Source: Dyadobacter sp. CY323 (GTDB taxonomy: Bacteria; Bacteroidota; Bacteroidia; Cytophagales; Spirosomataceae). From it: DNA of 64,000 nucleotides. The position numbers and the translations under genes are program-made. The DNA lies in the NCBI RefSeq assembly GCF_021390245.1, contig NZ_JAJUXH010000007.1, positions 1 through 64,000 of the forward strand, in the 5' to 3' direction. The number at the start of each line of letters is the position of its first letter. Position 1 is the stretch's first letter. Below are positions 1 through 9,419 of the stretch, piece after piece. The notes beneath the pieces are model-generated. The model worked only from the letters and a program-made list of their open reading frames with translations, was not told the origin of the DNA and searched no databases.

Positions 1-959
1 AGATTCCGGGCGAGCTTATTGCTTTTCAGCAGGTTGATTTGTACGCAAAAGTGAGCAGTTTTGTGAAAAAGCTGCACGTGGATGTGGGTAGCGAGGTTTC
101 GCAGGGACAATTACTGGCTTCCATGGAGGCACCTGAGTTGTCTGCCCAAGTCTCGTCAAGCCAATCGCGTCTGCAGTCTCAGGAAGCCATTTATGAGAAC
201 AGCAAAGCCAATTACGAGCGGCTTTTGGAAACCAGCAAAACGCCCGGCACGGTCTCTCAGCTTGATCTGGATGCAGCTTTGGCAAAACAAAAATCGGATC
301 TGGCCCAGCTTGAAGCAGCCAAATCTGCCAGCCGCGAAATTACCGATACCCGCAATTACCTCGAAATACGAGCCCCTTTCAGCGGCGTGATCACGGCACG
401 AAATGTGAGTACCGGCGCATATGTCGGTCCTACCGGAAAAGGATCCGAATTCCCATTGTTTACATTGGTAGAGCAGCGAAAATTACGATTAGTTGTGAGC
501 GTGCCGGAAGCTTATACGAGCTATTTAAAGAATAAAAGTGAGGTTACATTCAAAGTGAAGTCGCTACCAAACCAAACTTTCTCTGCAAAAGTAACGCGGC
601 TGGCCGGGGCTCTCGACAATCGATTAAGGTCGCAAAGGACCGAAATGGACGTGATTAACACGGATAGAAAACTTTTGCCCGGTATGATCACAGAAGTTTC
701 CATTCCTTTGACGGGCAGTGCGCATTCATTTGCAGTTCCGAGGTCGTCGGTTTTGAATTCGACTCAGGGAACTTACCTCATCAAGGTCGCCGATAAAAAA
801 GCGATTTGGGTTCCGATAAAAACCGGGACGAGCAGCGACGAATTAACAGAAGTGTTTGGGGATGTAAAAGACGGAGATGTTATCGTGAAGTCGGCAAATG
901 AAGAAATCCGGGACAATTCGGAAGTGAAAAACCAAAAACTGGTTTCAGCGACCAATTAA
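1..959 (+). CDS. RND efflux periplasmic adaptor subunit (HlyD/MFP family), 5' partial
   Basis: The frame is open from base 3, so the true start lies upstream; 318 residues are visible. They show the usual adaptor order: first lipoyl half (KLHVDVGSEVSQGQLL), an alpha-helical coiled-coil hairpin, the second lipoyl half (PFSGVITARNVSTGAYVG), then beta-barrel and membrane-proximal domains. Such proteins bridge an inner-membrane RND pump and an outer-membrane channel. No pump or channel gene follows, so partner genes, if present, must lie upstream. The TAA stop is shared with the convergent gene at 956. The adaptor family is secure; the substrate cannot be inferred. Confidence 0.9.
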   Translation, partial: IPGELIAFQQVDLYAKVSSFVKKLHVDVGSEVSQGQLLASMEAPELSAQVSSSQSRLQSQEAIYENSKANYERLLETSKTPGTVSQLDLDAALAKQKSDLAQLEAAKSASREITDTRNYLEIRAPFSGVITARNVSTGAYVGPTGKGSEFPLFTLVEQRKLRLVVSVPEAYTSYLKNKSEVTFKVKSLPNQTFSAKVTRLAGALDNRLRSQRTEMDVINTDRKLLPGMITEVSIPLTGSAHSFAVPRSSVLNSTQGTYLIKVADKKAIWVPIKTGTSSDELTEVFGDVKDGDVIVKSANEEIRDNSEVKNQKLVSATN

Positions 960-1558
960 AGCCGCTTTCCGCCAGCGAGTACAATACGTAATTTAAAGCC
1001 AGCAAGATCTGTTTTAACCTCCTGACAAAGGCCGTTTTTGTAGGAATAAATGCCCTGCTTACCGTCTGGCAGCAATACGCCGTATTTGCCTTCCGATAAC
1101 TTTTTAACGCTGCACATCTTTCCGTAGCGTTCAGAATAAACCTCCGTAATATTAACGGGCTCCTTGTAATACAAGCTTGTAATGGTACTGTTAATCGGAG
1201 AATTCAGTTCCAGCCTGGGCTTATCCTCACCATCTTCTCCCGAAAAAAGCACTTCGTAAAGCGATTTTGTGCTGCTTTTAGTCAAGGTCCTTTCTTTCAG
1301 ATCGCCATTTACATGGTGCGAACATGAGGCGGAAACCAGCTTTCCCTGCACGTAGCTGGTTTGAGTAGCGTACTTTCCTTTGTAAAACATGATCTTGAAG
1401 TCTGATTCGATCCGGTGCGTTTCCGTATTATCTTTTCCTTTGTCATCAAAAACCTTCAACGAACCAATGGTGCGACCGGCGACGATCACATCATACATAT
1501 TCTGGGCATGTGCTGCCGATATACATAACATCAGAAATCCTGAAAAAACAACCCGCAT
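956..1558 (-). CDS. Secreted protein of unknown function, DUF6134-like
   Basis: 200 residues from the Met chosen at 1558, which directly precedes a classical signal peptide (MRVVFSGFLMLCISAAHAQ); in-frame Met codons at 1588 and 1564 would add a polar extension before it. The mature part starts with a short beta-rich segment (MYDVIVAGRTIGSLKV) that I associate with the DUF6134 family of Bacteroidota exported proteins; this family call is from memory and not verified. No catalytic motif is visible. Its stop overlaps that of the convergent adaptor gene at the palindrome TTAA (956-959). Confidence 0.7.
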   Translation of the reverse strand: MRVVFSGFLMLCISAAHAQNMYDVIVAGRTIGSLKVFDDKGKDNTETHRIESDFKIMFYKGKYATQTSYVQGKLVSASCSHHVNGDLKERTLTKSSTKSLYEVLFSGEDGEDKPRLELNSPINSTITSLYYKEPVNITEVYSERYGKMCSVKKLSEGKYGVLLPDGKQGIYSYKNGLCQEVKTDLAGFKLRIVLAGGKRL

Positions 1559-1735
1559 TATCATGGTGTCTGGCGTATTTGTGTGCAATTGCTATATAAC
1601 AGTACAACTTTTGTTCCTATTGTCCCGGGATGAAGATTATCAGCCAATTGGTAGTCCGAGCAAACGTGTACTAAATGTGAAATGGGGATTGAAAGAAGCA
1701 GTTTCAACCTCAAACTGTCCCTCAACCCCCGTATT

Positions 1736-2380
1736 TCAGAATATCCCGAACTTCAATGTCACATTATACGAAATGTTACTCAAATCACTGTCAGTAAGAC
1801 CATTGCCTTTTGCATTAAATGCTTTTCGATACGATACACCCGGACTAAACCGCATCCATTTCAAGAGATTGAATTCCACCTGCACACCTGGTTCCATGAC
1901 AAAGAAAAATTTCGCGTCGTCCTCATAACGGTCGTCCCGGTCCGAATCCCAATCCCAGTCATCAATTTCCCGGCGATCGTATTGTAAAGTGAAGCCTGTC
2001 CCCGTCAGCAGATTCACGTTGAAATGTACCCGCCTCGTGGATGCCACCACATATTCGGTCATCAGGCCCAACTGTCCGTACTGATATGTGACTTTGTTTC
2101 CGGGAAAATTTTGATCCGCCAGCGCAACGGGAATGTGATTGGTCGTTGCCGCCGCTCCTACTCCGATCATAAACTTTTGATTAATAAACCAGCCGCCGTA
2201 AAATTCAGGCATATTGGCATAATGCCCATTGATCTTTGTAAACTTATTGGATAGCGCCACATATCCGCCCGATTTACGGATACCGTCACTTCTGAAAATA
2301 GTCTGGTTATCCTGGGCAAACGAACCCGTAGCCACGATCAGAGAAAAAAAGCATGTGATGGATAGAATAATCTTTTTCAT
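1736..2380 (-). CDS. Predicted outer-membrane beta-barrel protein, hypothetical
   Basis: 214 residues from Met 2380, giving a signal peptide (MKKIILSITCFFSLIVATGSFAQ region, residues 1-23); the open frame runs further upstream to 2416 but that extension is polar. The mature chain alternates polar and hydrophobic residues with aromatic-rich strands (FYGGWFINQKFMIGVGAAA, LGLMTEYVV, SYNVTLKFGIF) and ends in an aromatic residue, as outer-membrane barrels do. An acidic insert rich in D and W (IDDWDWDSDRDDRYEDD) looks like a surface or periplasmic loop. No specific family recognised. Confidence 0.65.
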   Translation of the reverse strand: MKKIILSITCFFSLIVATGSFAQDNQTIFRSDGIRKSGGYVALSNKFTKINGHYANMPEFYGGWFINQKFMIGVGAAATTNHIPVALADQNFPGNKVTYQYGQLGLMTEYVVASTRRVHFNVNLLTGTGFTLQYDRREIDDWDWDSDRDDRYEDDAKFFFVMEPGVQVEFNLLKWMRFSPGVSYRKAFNAKGNGLTDSDLSNISYNVTLKFGIF

Positions 2381-2452
2381 AATATCTGAGTTGTTTCCTC
2401 CCAGACAATCCATCAAATCCTTCCCCCTATCGCTGTACTGAAATTACTGTCT

Positions 2453-3964
2453 CTATTTCTTTACCAACGAAAAATCAAGCTGTTGCACAAGCCCTGGATT
2501 TTCGGGTGAAAGTGTGAAGAAAACCTTAATATCCGCAGCTGCACCTTTCAGCAAAAAGCTCCCCCGCAGCTGATTATCGGCGATCATTTCCGTTGATCCA
2601 TTGATCGCCCCAGATTTTACCAAAAGCACGTCCAGTTCCTTTTTACGATGGGATATGGACCGGTCCGGGAAAAAGTTCTCGGCAAAAACGCCACTTTGCT
2701 CGGCATTTTTCCATTCAGGCAGCATCGCCGCCAATTGTTGTTTCCTTTTATTTAAAATCTCAGAAACGCCAATCGGAAGCGGTTTCAGCCCTGCCAAAGC
2801 AATAATAGTATCTAAAACAGCCGTATTGATTGTCGCCATTCCCGCGTAGGTCCGGTTCGCATGCGCTATAATTCCAATTCCATATTCGGGTAAAATCTGC
2901 CATTGACTACCAAAACCGGGCAGCCCACCCGTATGTCCGATGCCAGTCCTTCCCTCACAATCACGGCTCCACCGCAACCCGTAACCATATGCGGACGTCA
3001 TCGCGCAAACACGACCGGAAGGATACTGAAATTTTGCATTCAGACTATTGAAATTCCAGGGCATTTGCATTTCGCGGACATCACTGCGCAAAACGGGTCC
3101 GGTCTCAGGCCCCGAACTCGGCGGCCAGGCAGATAAATGGAAGGAAACGTATTTACTAAAATCATCAATCGAAGTTATTAAACCGCCCATTGCGCCATAA
3201 GTACCATCGTGCAACAGTTCCTCTTCTTTCCAGACTTCGTCTTCGTACCGATATCCATGTGCCAGCAATTCCCCGGGCGCTTTTGAATATTCCCAAATGG
3301 TATTATTCATTCCGAGCGGCTTAAAAATGACTTCGTCAATGTATTGCTGATACGGTTTCCCGGAAACATTGCCTATGATTTTGCCTAGTAAAGCGAAACC
3401 GAGGTTGCTATATTCATACGTGATCCCGGGAACATTTGAGAAAGAAATTCCTTTTTTGATCAGCGCAATCAGTTCTTCATCCTTTGAATCAAGCTGGCGG
3501 TCGCCCCAGGGATTATCTTCCGGAAAACCCGCGGCGTGCGTAAGTAAATGCCGGATTGTAATCGCGGGCGCATCTTTTGTCAGGCCGGGCATATTCTTAA
3601 GTTCCGGAATGTAGAGATATGCCGGATCGTCCAGTTTCAATTTCCCCTCCTTTCTAAGTGCAAGAATTCCCATGGCGGTCACACTTTTGGACATGGACGC
3701 TATCCTGAAAAGAGATTTCGGCGTAGCCTTTGTCGAAGTAGAGATCTCAGAAAATCCCTGAGCGCCGGACATGATCAACTTGCCGTCGACAACCAGCCCA
3801 AATGCCAATCCAGGAAAATGATTTTTCTCTGCATAATCTTTATAAAGCTTTTCAACTGCCGGAAAAGTCGCCTTGATCTTCTCAATACGGTCTGACTGAG
3901 CTACCTGCGCGCGGGAACCAAGGCTCAGAGTTAGAATGAAAATGGTAAAAATAATCCGATACAT
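2453..3964 (-). CDS. Secreted serine hydrolase, beta-lactamase class C / DD-peptidase fold
   Basis: 503 residues from Met 3964, which begins a signal peptide (MYRIIFTIFILTLSLGSRAQ); an upstream Met at 4003 would put 13 polar residues ahead of it. The three active-site motifs of the beta-lactamase/penicillin-binding superfamily are present in order: SMSK at about residues 90-93 (Ser nucleophile, Lys base), YSN in YEYSNLG, and HTG in GHTGGLPG. A C-terminal region of about 130 residues follows the hydrolase domain. Substrate is not predictable; esterase, D-amino peptidase or lactamase activity are all possible. Monocistronic, likely periplasmic. Confidence 0.85.
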   Translation of the reverse strand: MYRIIFTIFILTLSLGSRAQVAQSDRIEKIKATFPAVEKLYKDYAEKNHFPGLAFGLVVDGKLIMSGAQGFSEISTSTKATPKSLFRIASMSKSVTAMGILALRKEGKLKLDDPAYLYIPELKNMPGLTKDAPAITIRHLLTHAAGFPEDNPWGDRQLDSKDEELIALIKKGISFSNVPGITYEYSNLGFALLGKIIGNVSGKPYQQYIDEVIFKPLGMNNTIWEYSKAPGELLAHGYRYEDEVWKEEELLHDGTYGAMGGLITSIDDFSKYVSFHLSAWPPSSGPETGPVLRSDVREMQMPWNFNSLNAKFQYPSGRVCAMTSAYGYGLRWSRDCEGRTGIGHTGGLPGFGSQWQILPEYGIGIIAHANRTYAGMATINTAVLDTIIALAGLKPLPIGVSEILNKRKQQLAAMLPEWKNAEQSGVFAENFFPDRSISHRKKELDVLLVKSGAINGSTEMIADNQLRGSFLLKGAAADIKVFFTLSPENPGLVQQLDFSLVKK

Positions 3965-4275
3965 GAATGGCTGGATGGTTGATGTTACGGATGAATTTAA
4001 CAAATGCAGTCTGTTTTTACTACTATTTCTGATTGGAGCAGGAGCAATCGGTTCTATTTCTTTCCTGCAAAATCCAGTTTCTTACTTTTGTACAATACAT
4101 ACTTTTTAATTTTATTTAAAAACTACCACTTTTTTGAAACTAAATAATCCTCATTACGTTACTTTTGTATTGGAAATAAGGCTTCTAGGTGGTCGCTCAG
4201 TTTCCTTTCATATTTCTTCTATAAAATCCATTATTGAAAAAATTACATTAGCCATAAATAAGGAATCGTGAACGG
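3965..4275. other. Intergenic region between divergent hydrolase and MFS genes
   Basis: 311 AT-rich bases with no convincing ORF. On the plus strand it holds two copies of TACTTTTG (4083-4090 and 4160-4167), both exact matches to the Bacteroidota -7 element TAnnTTTG. The second has a TTTG 23 bases upstream and is the better promoter for the MFS gene. Nothing else was seen. Confidence 0.5.
4133..4167 (+). promoter_or_regulatory. Candidate Bacteroidota-type promoter (-33 TTTG, -7 TACTTTTG)
   Basis: TTTG at 4133-4136 and TACTTTTG at 4160-4167, separated by 23 bases, the upper end of the usual spacer. Transcription would start near 4174, about 100 bases before the MFS start codon. Confidence 0.4.
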
Positions 4276-5466
4276 ATGTCGTTTACACAAATTTTCACTC
4301 CTATGAATTATTCAATTTTAGCCCCATCTGATTCGAGAAAATACCTGCGACTTGCCGTTGCAGCTTTCTTTTTCGTGCAGGGACTTAGTTTCGCAGCCTG
4401 GGCAAGCCGGATCCCGGACATTAAAAACATGCTCCACCTCACGGAAGGCGGCTTGGGTACCGTACTACTTGCACTGCCTCTCGGGCTGATGGCCAGTTTG
4501 CCCATATCAGGCTGGATGGTAACCCATTACGGCAGTAAGAAAATGGTTTTGATCGGTGCGATTTTGTACGCAACCACATTGACCTTCATCGGTTTCGTAA
4601 CCCGCACCGAGCAACTTGTCATCGCGCTTTTTGCATTTGGTCTTTGGGGTAATCTTACCAATATCGCAATTAACACGCAGGCAGTTGCAGTTGAGCAGGT
4701 GTACGGCAAATCCATTATGGCCTCGTTCCACGGGCTTTGGAGCCTGGCGGGTTTTGTGAGCGCGATGATCGGTTCCGTTTTTATTTCGGTTAACATCCCT
4801 CCTCAAATACACTTTATAATCATTGCCATTATCGCATTTATCATCATTTTCACCGCTTACAAGCATACCATGCCGGACAGTGATAAAAATGAAGGTGAAC
4901 CGCAGCCTATGTTTGTAAAACCCGACCGCGATCTGCTCACATTGGGTCTGATCGGTTTCTGTGCCATGGTTTGTGAAGGTGCGATGTTCGATTGGAGCGG
5001 CGTTTATTTCCAGGAAGCGGTACATGTGCCAGCATCCATGACGACATTGGGCTACGTTTCTTTTATGGCAACCATGACCGGTGGTCGCTTTGCCGGTGAC
5101 TGGCTCGCAAACCGTTTGGGAAGAAGAAAAATGCTTCAGATCAGTGGATCTTTAATGGGTACCGGATTAGCAGTCGCTGTTTTGTTTCCATCTCTTGTGC
5201 CGGCGACGTTTGGTTTTCTATTGGTTGGTTTCGGCGTTTCCTCGGTCGTCCCGCTGGTTTATAGCGCGGCGGGAAGATCTACGACGATGTCAGCGGGCAT
5301 GGCACTCGCGGCGGTTTCGTCTATCAGTTTCATCGGTTTTCTGATCGGCCCGCCATTGATTGGTATCGTTGCCCAGTTTGCAGACCTGCGCTGGTCGTTT
5401 GCGATCGTTGGAATTCTGGCCTCATTAACTGCATTCTTATCCACAAAAGCCCGCCTGATTCAATAA
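4276..5466 (+). CDS. MFS transporter
   Basis: 396 residues with about 12 hydrophobic segments and the MFS loop 2-3 signature (HYGSKKMVLIG) near residue 85. The second half has the matching loop (LANRLGRRKMLQISG). A polar central loop (TMPDSDKNEGEPQP) separates the two six-helix halves. The layout resembles the YbjJ/FucP-like group of drug or sugar porters; substrate unknown. Start 4276 has AAGGA 11 bases upstream; the internal Met at 4303 is an alternative that would remove nine polar residues. A strong terminator follows at 5495-5526. Confidence 0.85.
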   Translation: MSFTQIFTPMNYSILAPSDSRKYLRLAVAAFFFVQGLSFAAWASRIPDIKNMLHLTEGGLGTVLLALPLGLMASLPISGWMVTHYGSKKMVLIGAILYATTLTFIGFVTRTEQLVIALFAFGLWGNLTNIAINTQAVAVEQVYGKSIMASFHGLWSLAGFVSAMIGSVFISVNIPPQIHFIIIAIIAFIIIFTAYKHTMPDSDKNEGEPQPMFVKPDRDLLTLGLIGFCAMVCEGAMFDWSGVYFQEAVHVPASMTTLGYVSFMATMTGGRFAGDWLANRLGRRKMLQISGSLMGTGLAVAVLFPSLVPATFGFLLVGFGVSSVVPLVYSAAGRSTTMSAGMALAAVSSISFIGFLIGPPLIGIVAQFADLRWSFAIVGILASLTAFLSTKARLIQ

Positions 5467-5494
5467 TTCAGTGCTGGTACATATTTTTCGCTTT

Positions 5495-5526
5495 AAAAAA
5501 GGAAGTCCGGACGGGCTTCCTTTTTT
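5495..5526 (+). terminator. Rho-independent terminator after the MFS gene
   Basis: AAAAAAGGAAG pairs exactly with CTTCCTTTTTT, and the stem continues inward through TCCG/CGGG with one G-U pair, ending in a run of T. It separates the MFS gene from the hydrolase gene starting at 5545. Confidence 0.88.
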
Positions 5527-5544
5527 GCATTTAAAGTATTCAAA

Positions 5545-6546
5545 ATGAAAAAATTACATCTTCTCTTCATAATCCTGATGTTCCTGGCTACTGCTGTGAA
5601 CGCTCAAAAAGACTCATTGCGAAGTCTGGATATCAATCTGGAAAACTACGAATATCCCTTTCCCGTGAGCTATATCGAATTTGAATCGCAGGCTGAAAAA
5701 ATCCAGTTGGCATATATGGATGTAAAGCCATCGAAGCCCAATGGGAAAACGGTCATGCTGATGCACGGTAAAAATTTCAATGGGGCATACTGGGAAGAAA
5801 CTGCGAAAGCATTGATTGATAAGGGTTACCGTGTACTGATCCCCGACCAGATCGGTTTCGGAAAATCGACCAAACCGATGCATTTTCAGTACTCCTTTCA
5901 GGAACTTGCCGCGGCAACCAAACGCATTCCGGATCAACTAAAAATTAACAAAATGGTCGTTCTGGGACATTCCATGGGTGGGATGGTTGCCACACGGTTT
6001 ACATTAATGTATCCAGAACTGGTTGAAAAACTGATCCTCGAAAATCCGATCGGTCTGGAAGATTACAAGCTTAAAGTGCCATATCAATCTGTAGACAAAT
6101 GGTATCAGAGTGAATTAAAAGCCGATTTCAACTCCATTAAAAACTATCAGCTCACCAGTTATTATGATGGAAAATGGAAGGACCAGTATACCAAATGGGT
6201 GAATTTGCTGGCAGGCTGGACACTTAATAAAGACTACCCCCGCGTCGCCTGGAATTCCGCATTGATATATGATATGATCTATTCGCAGCCAGTTTGTTAT
6301 GAGTTTGACAAATTGGCCGTTCCTACTCTGCTCATTATTGGTCAGCGCGACCGCAGTGCCGTGGGCAAAAACCTTGCTCCCGAGGCAGTGAGAAAGACAC
6401 TGGGAAACTACCCGGAGCTTGGGAAACAAACAAAGGCAAAAATTAAAAACGGCCAACTCGTCGAACTAGACAATATTGGCCATTTACCTCACATTGAGGA
6501 TTTTAATCGATTTATTACTCCATTGTTACAGTTTCTGGGCAATTAA
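5545..6546 (+). CDS. Secreted alpha/beta hydrolase
   Basis: 333 residues beginning with a signal peptide (MKKLHLLFIILMFLATAVNAQ region). The alpha/beta hydrolase core is clear: oxyanion-hole segment LMHGKNFNG, strand-turn motif GFGKS, nucleophile elbow GHSMGG with Ser about 143, a late acid residue in IIGQRDR, and the catalytic His in NIGHLPHIEDF near the C terminus. It is probably a periplasmic esterase, lipase or epoxide/haloalkane-type hydrolase; the sequence alone does not decide. Its TAA stop overlaps the stop of the convergent gene at the palindrome TTAA. Confidence 0.88.
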   Translation: MKKLHLLFIILMFLATAVNAQKDSLRSLDINLENYEYPFPVSYIEFESQAEKIQLAYMDVKPSKPNGKTVMLMHGKNFNGAYWEETAKALIDKGYRVLIPDQIGFGKSTKPMHFQYSFQELAAATKRIPDQLKINKMVVLGHSMGGMVATRFTLMYPELVEKLILENPIGLEDYKLKVPYQSVDKWYQSELKADFNSIKNYQLTSYYDGKWKDQYTKWVNLLAGWTLNKDYPRVAWNSALIYDMIYSQPVCYEFDKLAVPTLLIIGQRDRSAVGKNLAPEAVRKTLGNYPELGKQTKAKIKNGQLVELDNIGHLPHIEDFNRFITPLLQFLGN

Positions 6547-7463
6547 CCCAGAAACTGCCGAAGGTAATTCCGGCTGGTGAGAATGGCGCTTTGAATATCA
6601 GAAATGCCATTCTCATACGCTTTGTCTTCAACCTCAATAACGACCGGTCCGCGATAGCGAACATCGGTTAACGCAGCAAAAAAGGCGCGCCAGTTCACAT
6701 CACCCAGTCCGGGCAATTTCGGGGAATGGTATTCCAGGGGGTTTGCCATAATGCCCACCCGATTCAATTTATCTTTGTAAATTTTTGCATCTTTCAAATG
6801 TATATGATGCAATCTTGATTTATAATTATAAATCGGATAGGTTTCATCCATCATCTGCCAGATCATGTGTGAGGGATCGTAATTCAACCCAAGTACCGGA
6901 TTGGGAATGATCTCGAACATTCTGTCCCACACGGCCGGGCTGATTGCGAGGTTTTTACCCCCCGGCCATTCGTCATCCGTGAAGAACATCGGACAGTTTT
7001 CAATGGCAATTTTTACATTATACTCCTCACCTACTTTCACAATCGAAGGCCACACATCTGCGAATCTGGCCAGGTTATCCTTGATGCTCTTTGAAGGATC
7101 CCGCCCGATAAAGGTGGTAACCACCGGAACATCGAGCTTTGCCGCACCTTTGATAACCTGTTTAATATGTTCAATAAAATATTCGGAACGGTTTGGATCG
7201 GGATCGAGCGGATTCGGATAATAGCCCAATGCAGAAATGAAAACATGGGCTTCTTTCAATCTATGCTTTATGGTCGATACCTTGTGCTCGGTAAGCGCAG
7301 TCACGTCGATATGCGTCACGCCGGCGTACCTTCGGCTATCGGCATTATCAGGCGGCCAACACATTACTTCCACACATGAAAAACCATGATTTCCAGCAAA
7401 CTGGATAACATGCTCGAACCCGAAATCGGCTAGTATGGCACTATTAAAACCTAATTTTAGCAT
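6543..7463 (-). CDS. Sugar phosphate isomerase/epimerase (xylose isomerase-like TIM barrel)
   Basis: 306 residues from Met 7463 (MLKLGFNSAILADFGFEHVI); the frame is open to 7556 but the extra 31 residues do not fit the family. Typical AP-endonuclease-family-2 TIM barrel features are seen: an early GFSCVEVMCW strand, metal-ligand type acidic and His residues in IAIENCPMFF, GLNYDPSHMIWQ, HHIHLKDAK and a terminal VVIEVED. These enzymes interconvert sugars or their phosphates in the cytoplasm. No sugar-utilisation genes adjoin it, so the substrate is open. Confidence 0.87.
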   Translation of the reverse strand: MLKLGFNSAILADFGFEHVIQFAGNHGFSCVEVMCWPPDNADSRRYAGVTHIDVTALTEHKVSTIKHRLKEAHVFISALGYYPNPLDPDPNRSEYFIEHIKQVIKGAAKLDVPVVTTFIGRDPSKSIKDNLARFADVWPSIVKVGEEYNVKIAIENCPMFFTDDEWPGGKNLAISPAVWDRMFEIIPNPVLGLNYDPSHMIWQMMDETYPIYNYKSRLHHIHLKDAKIYKDKLNRVGIMANPLEYHSPKLPGLGDVNWRAFFAALTDVRYRGPVVIEVEDKAYENGISDIQSAILTSRNYLRQFLG

Positions 7464-7655
7464 AATAAAGCAGTTTTTGAGGTAAACTTCAGTAAAAAAC
7501 TGACTGCATTCAAGGCTAGTCCCGAATTCCATCCAAATTTTCCGAGGCTTCATCAATTCAGGCTGCCATTGGTAAATATCAACCCGTACTAAATCCTTTT
7601 AATTTTAGTAATATTGATCTGACAAAAGCAATGAATTCTAACCAGTTAAACACTT

Positions 7656-8333
7656 ATGGCAGACTCAGAACCGGGTATTGGCAAAAAGATACTCAGCTTT
7701 TTTATCAAGGAAAATGAAGAACCGGCAAAATCCGCACCTATCACAGGTGCAAATCCGGAACCCATAAAACCGGTACCAAGTCCTACCGTACCAAACGTGG
7801 CGGGAACTGCTAATGTGGACCGAAAATTTGTAGAGCATTTCGTGAGCCTGCTCGAAAAAGCGAACCTGCCCGGGCCGGATTATTTTGAGTACAAACAGGC
7901 ACTTCAAAGTATGGACGGTTTGAGCCTTGGGGAAGAGAAGCAGTTTCAGGCTGCCTGGGCAAGTTTCAAAGCGATGGGTGGCGTGAAAGACACGACAATT
8001 CTCAAAACATCGGCAGATCAATACCTTGCAATTCTGGCGCGGGATCGCGAATCATTTTTAAAAGATGTAGAAAAGGCCATTAAAGACCGCGTTGGCGCTT
8101 TGCAGGACGAGCAAAAGAAACTGGAAGAATCGAATGCTTCTTTTATTAAACAGATCGAGGAAATCCAGAAGAAAATAGAAGAAAATAAAAACCGGCTCGG
8201 ACAGATTTCGGGCGAGGTTACGGAACAAAGCGCGAAGATCAATGCGAATAAAGACAATTTCGAAATCACGTATCTGAGCTTTGCAGAGCAGATTAAGTCT
8301 GACCTTTTGAAAATTAACCAATACTTAAAATAA
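7656..8333 (+). CDS. Soluble coiled-coil protein of unknown function, first gene of ASKHA/PspA-like operon
   Basis: 225 residues, no signal peptide. An N-terminal amphipathic stretch (GKKILSFFIKE, about residues 9-19) leads into a Pro-rich linker (to about 50), a helical domain (VDRKFVEHFVSLLEKANL onward) and a long charged coiled coil (about residues 130-200). It lies 24 bases upstream of the membrane protein at 8358 and the two are followed by the ASKHA gene at 9420, all on one strand. I recognise no named family. A cytoplasmic adaptor or regulator for the membrane protein is an inference from layout alone. Confidence 0.75.
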   Translation: MADSEPGIGKKILSFFIKENEEPAKSAPITGANPEPIKPVPSPTVPNVAGTANVDRKFVEHFVSLLEKANLPGPDYFEYKQALQSMDGLSLGEEKQFQAAWASFKAMGGVKDTTILKTSADQYLAILARDRESFLKDVEKAIKDRVGALQDEQKKLEESNASFIKQIEEIQKKIEENKNRLGQISGEVTEQSAKINANKDNFEITYLSFAEQIKSDLLKINQYLK

Positions 8334-8357
8334 ACTAAAACCTAACATCTCGAATCA

Positions 8358-9371
8358 ATGGCAACACCTGATTTCTCTCAAATCGGCGGCTCACAGGAAG
8401 ACGGTTCCAAGCGGTCGTACTGGAGTAAGCCCGAGGGCATTACTTCCCTGCTTTTTCTGGGCGGACTTGGCGCGGCTGCATTATATTTCTGGAATAAAAT
8501 CGCCGCATTCCTCATTGAGGTGACACAAAATACACTGTACCTCGGCTTTTTGATGGCTGCGCTCGCACTGGTGATCTTCCTTTTTACCAGTAAGGATGTG
8601 CGCACGGCTGTTTTCTTTCTTTTCAAAACGCTGATGCGCAAGATTACCGGTACGATCATCAAGCTTGATCCGATTGCGATCATGAAAATTTACATTGATG
8701 ACCTGAAAGAGAAGCGTGAAAAAATGCAGGGGCAGATCAATACGCTGGCCGGACAATTGGTCAAACTAAATAAAAATATCAGCCAGAACAATGAGCAGAT
8801 CAAGCAGAAATTCGCAGAAGCAAACAAGGCGAGTACAATGCTCGACCGCCCGGGCATGAAGGAAACGGCATCACTTGCGACCATCGAAGGTGCCGGTTTA
8901 CAGGAAATGAACGAGAAGCTTTTTCCATTGCAACGTAATATGAAAACCATTCTGGAATTCATGGAGAAAGTCAATAAAAGTGCCGATTACATTATTAAAG
9001 AGACCGAGATAAAGGTTAAACTGAAAGAAGCCGAGTACCGGATCGTGAAAGAGAGCTCCAACGCATTGCGTACCGCGATCAGCATTTTCAAAGGAAACCC
9101 GGACAAAAAGTTCTATTTTGACGAGTCCATGGAATACATCCAGGACGATATGAGCCAGAAACTGGGCGAAATGAAACGGGCAATGGACCTTTCACTGGAC
9201 TTTATCAATGGCGTCGACGTTCAGAATGGGCTGCTTTCAGATAAAGGACAAGCCATGCTGGAAGCCTATAATTCCGGTCAGTTCAAACTGATCCAGATCG
9301 ATTCTCCCCAGCCGGTATCCCGGAACATTGATACGCCGAAAGACTCCAGTTACAAGGGTTTATTGGATTAA
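8358..9371 (+). CDS. Membrane protein with two TM helices and PspA/IM30-like coiled coil
   Basis: 337 residues. A short polar N terminus is followed by two hydrophobic segments at about residues 28-53 and 58-77 and a third weaker one near 82-92. After these comes a segment (LDPIAIMKIYIDDLKEKREKM begins about 103) whose Asp-Pro plus helical pattern resembles the PspA/Vipp1 start of the coiled-coil hairpin, then two long coiled-coil stretches (about 112-160 and 190-235). The resemblance is by eye. PspA-family proteins maintain or remodel the inner membrane under stress; here the coil would be tethered by its own helices. It sits mid-operon between 7656 and 9420. Confidence 0.75.
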   Translation: MATPDFSQIGGSQEDGSKRSYWSKPEGITSLLFLGGLGAAALYFWNKIAAFLIEVTQNTLYLGFLMAALALVIFLFTSKDVRTAVFFLFKTLMRKITGTIIKLDPIAIMKIYIDDLKEKREKMQGQINTLAGQLVKLNKNISQNNEQIKQKFAEANKASTMLDRPGMKETASLATIEGAGLQEMNEKLFPLQRNMKTILEFMEKVNKSADYIIKETEIKVKLKEAEYRIVKESSNALRTAISIFKGNPDKKFYFDESMEYIQDDMSQKLGEMKRAMDLSLDFINGVDVQNGLLSDKGQAMLEAYNSGQFKLIQIDSPQPVSRNIDTPKDSSYKGLLD

Positions 9372-9419
9372 TCACTTTTGTTAAAACATTTTACATCGTT
9401 CAATTTATAATAAACACCC

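Noticed and set aside
1389..1928. 179-residue plus-strand ORF spanning two minus-strand genes
   Set aside because: It reads across the ends of two genes with signal peptides and has no coherent features.
4507..5025. 172-residue minus-strand ORF within the MFS gene
   Set aside because: Antisense shadow; Cys/His content arises from reverse reading of membrane-helix codons.
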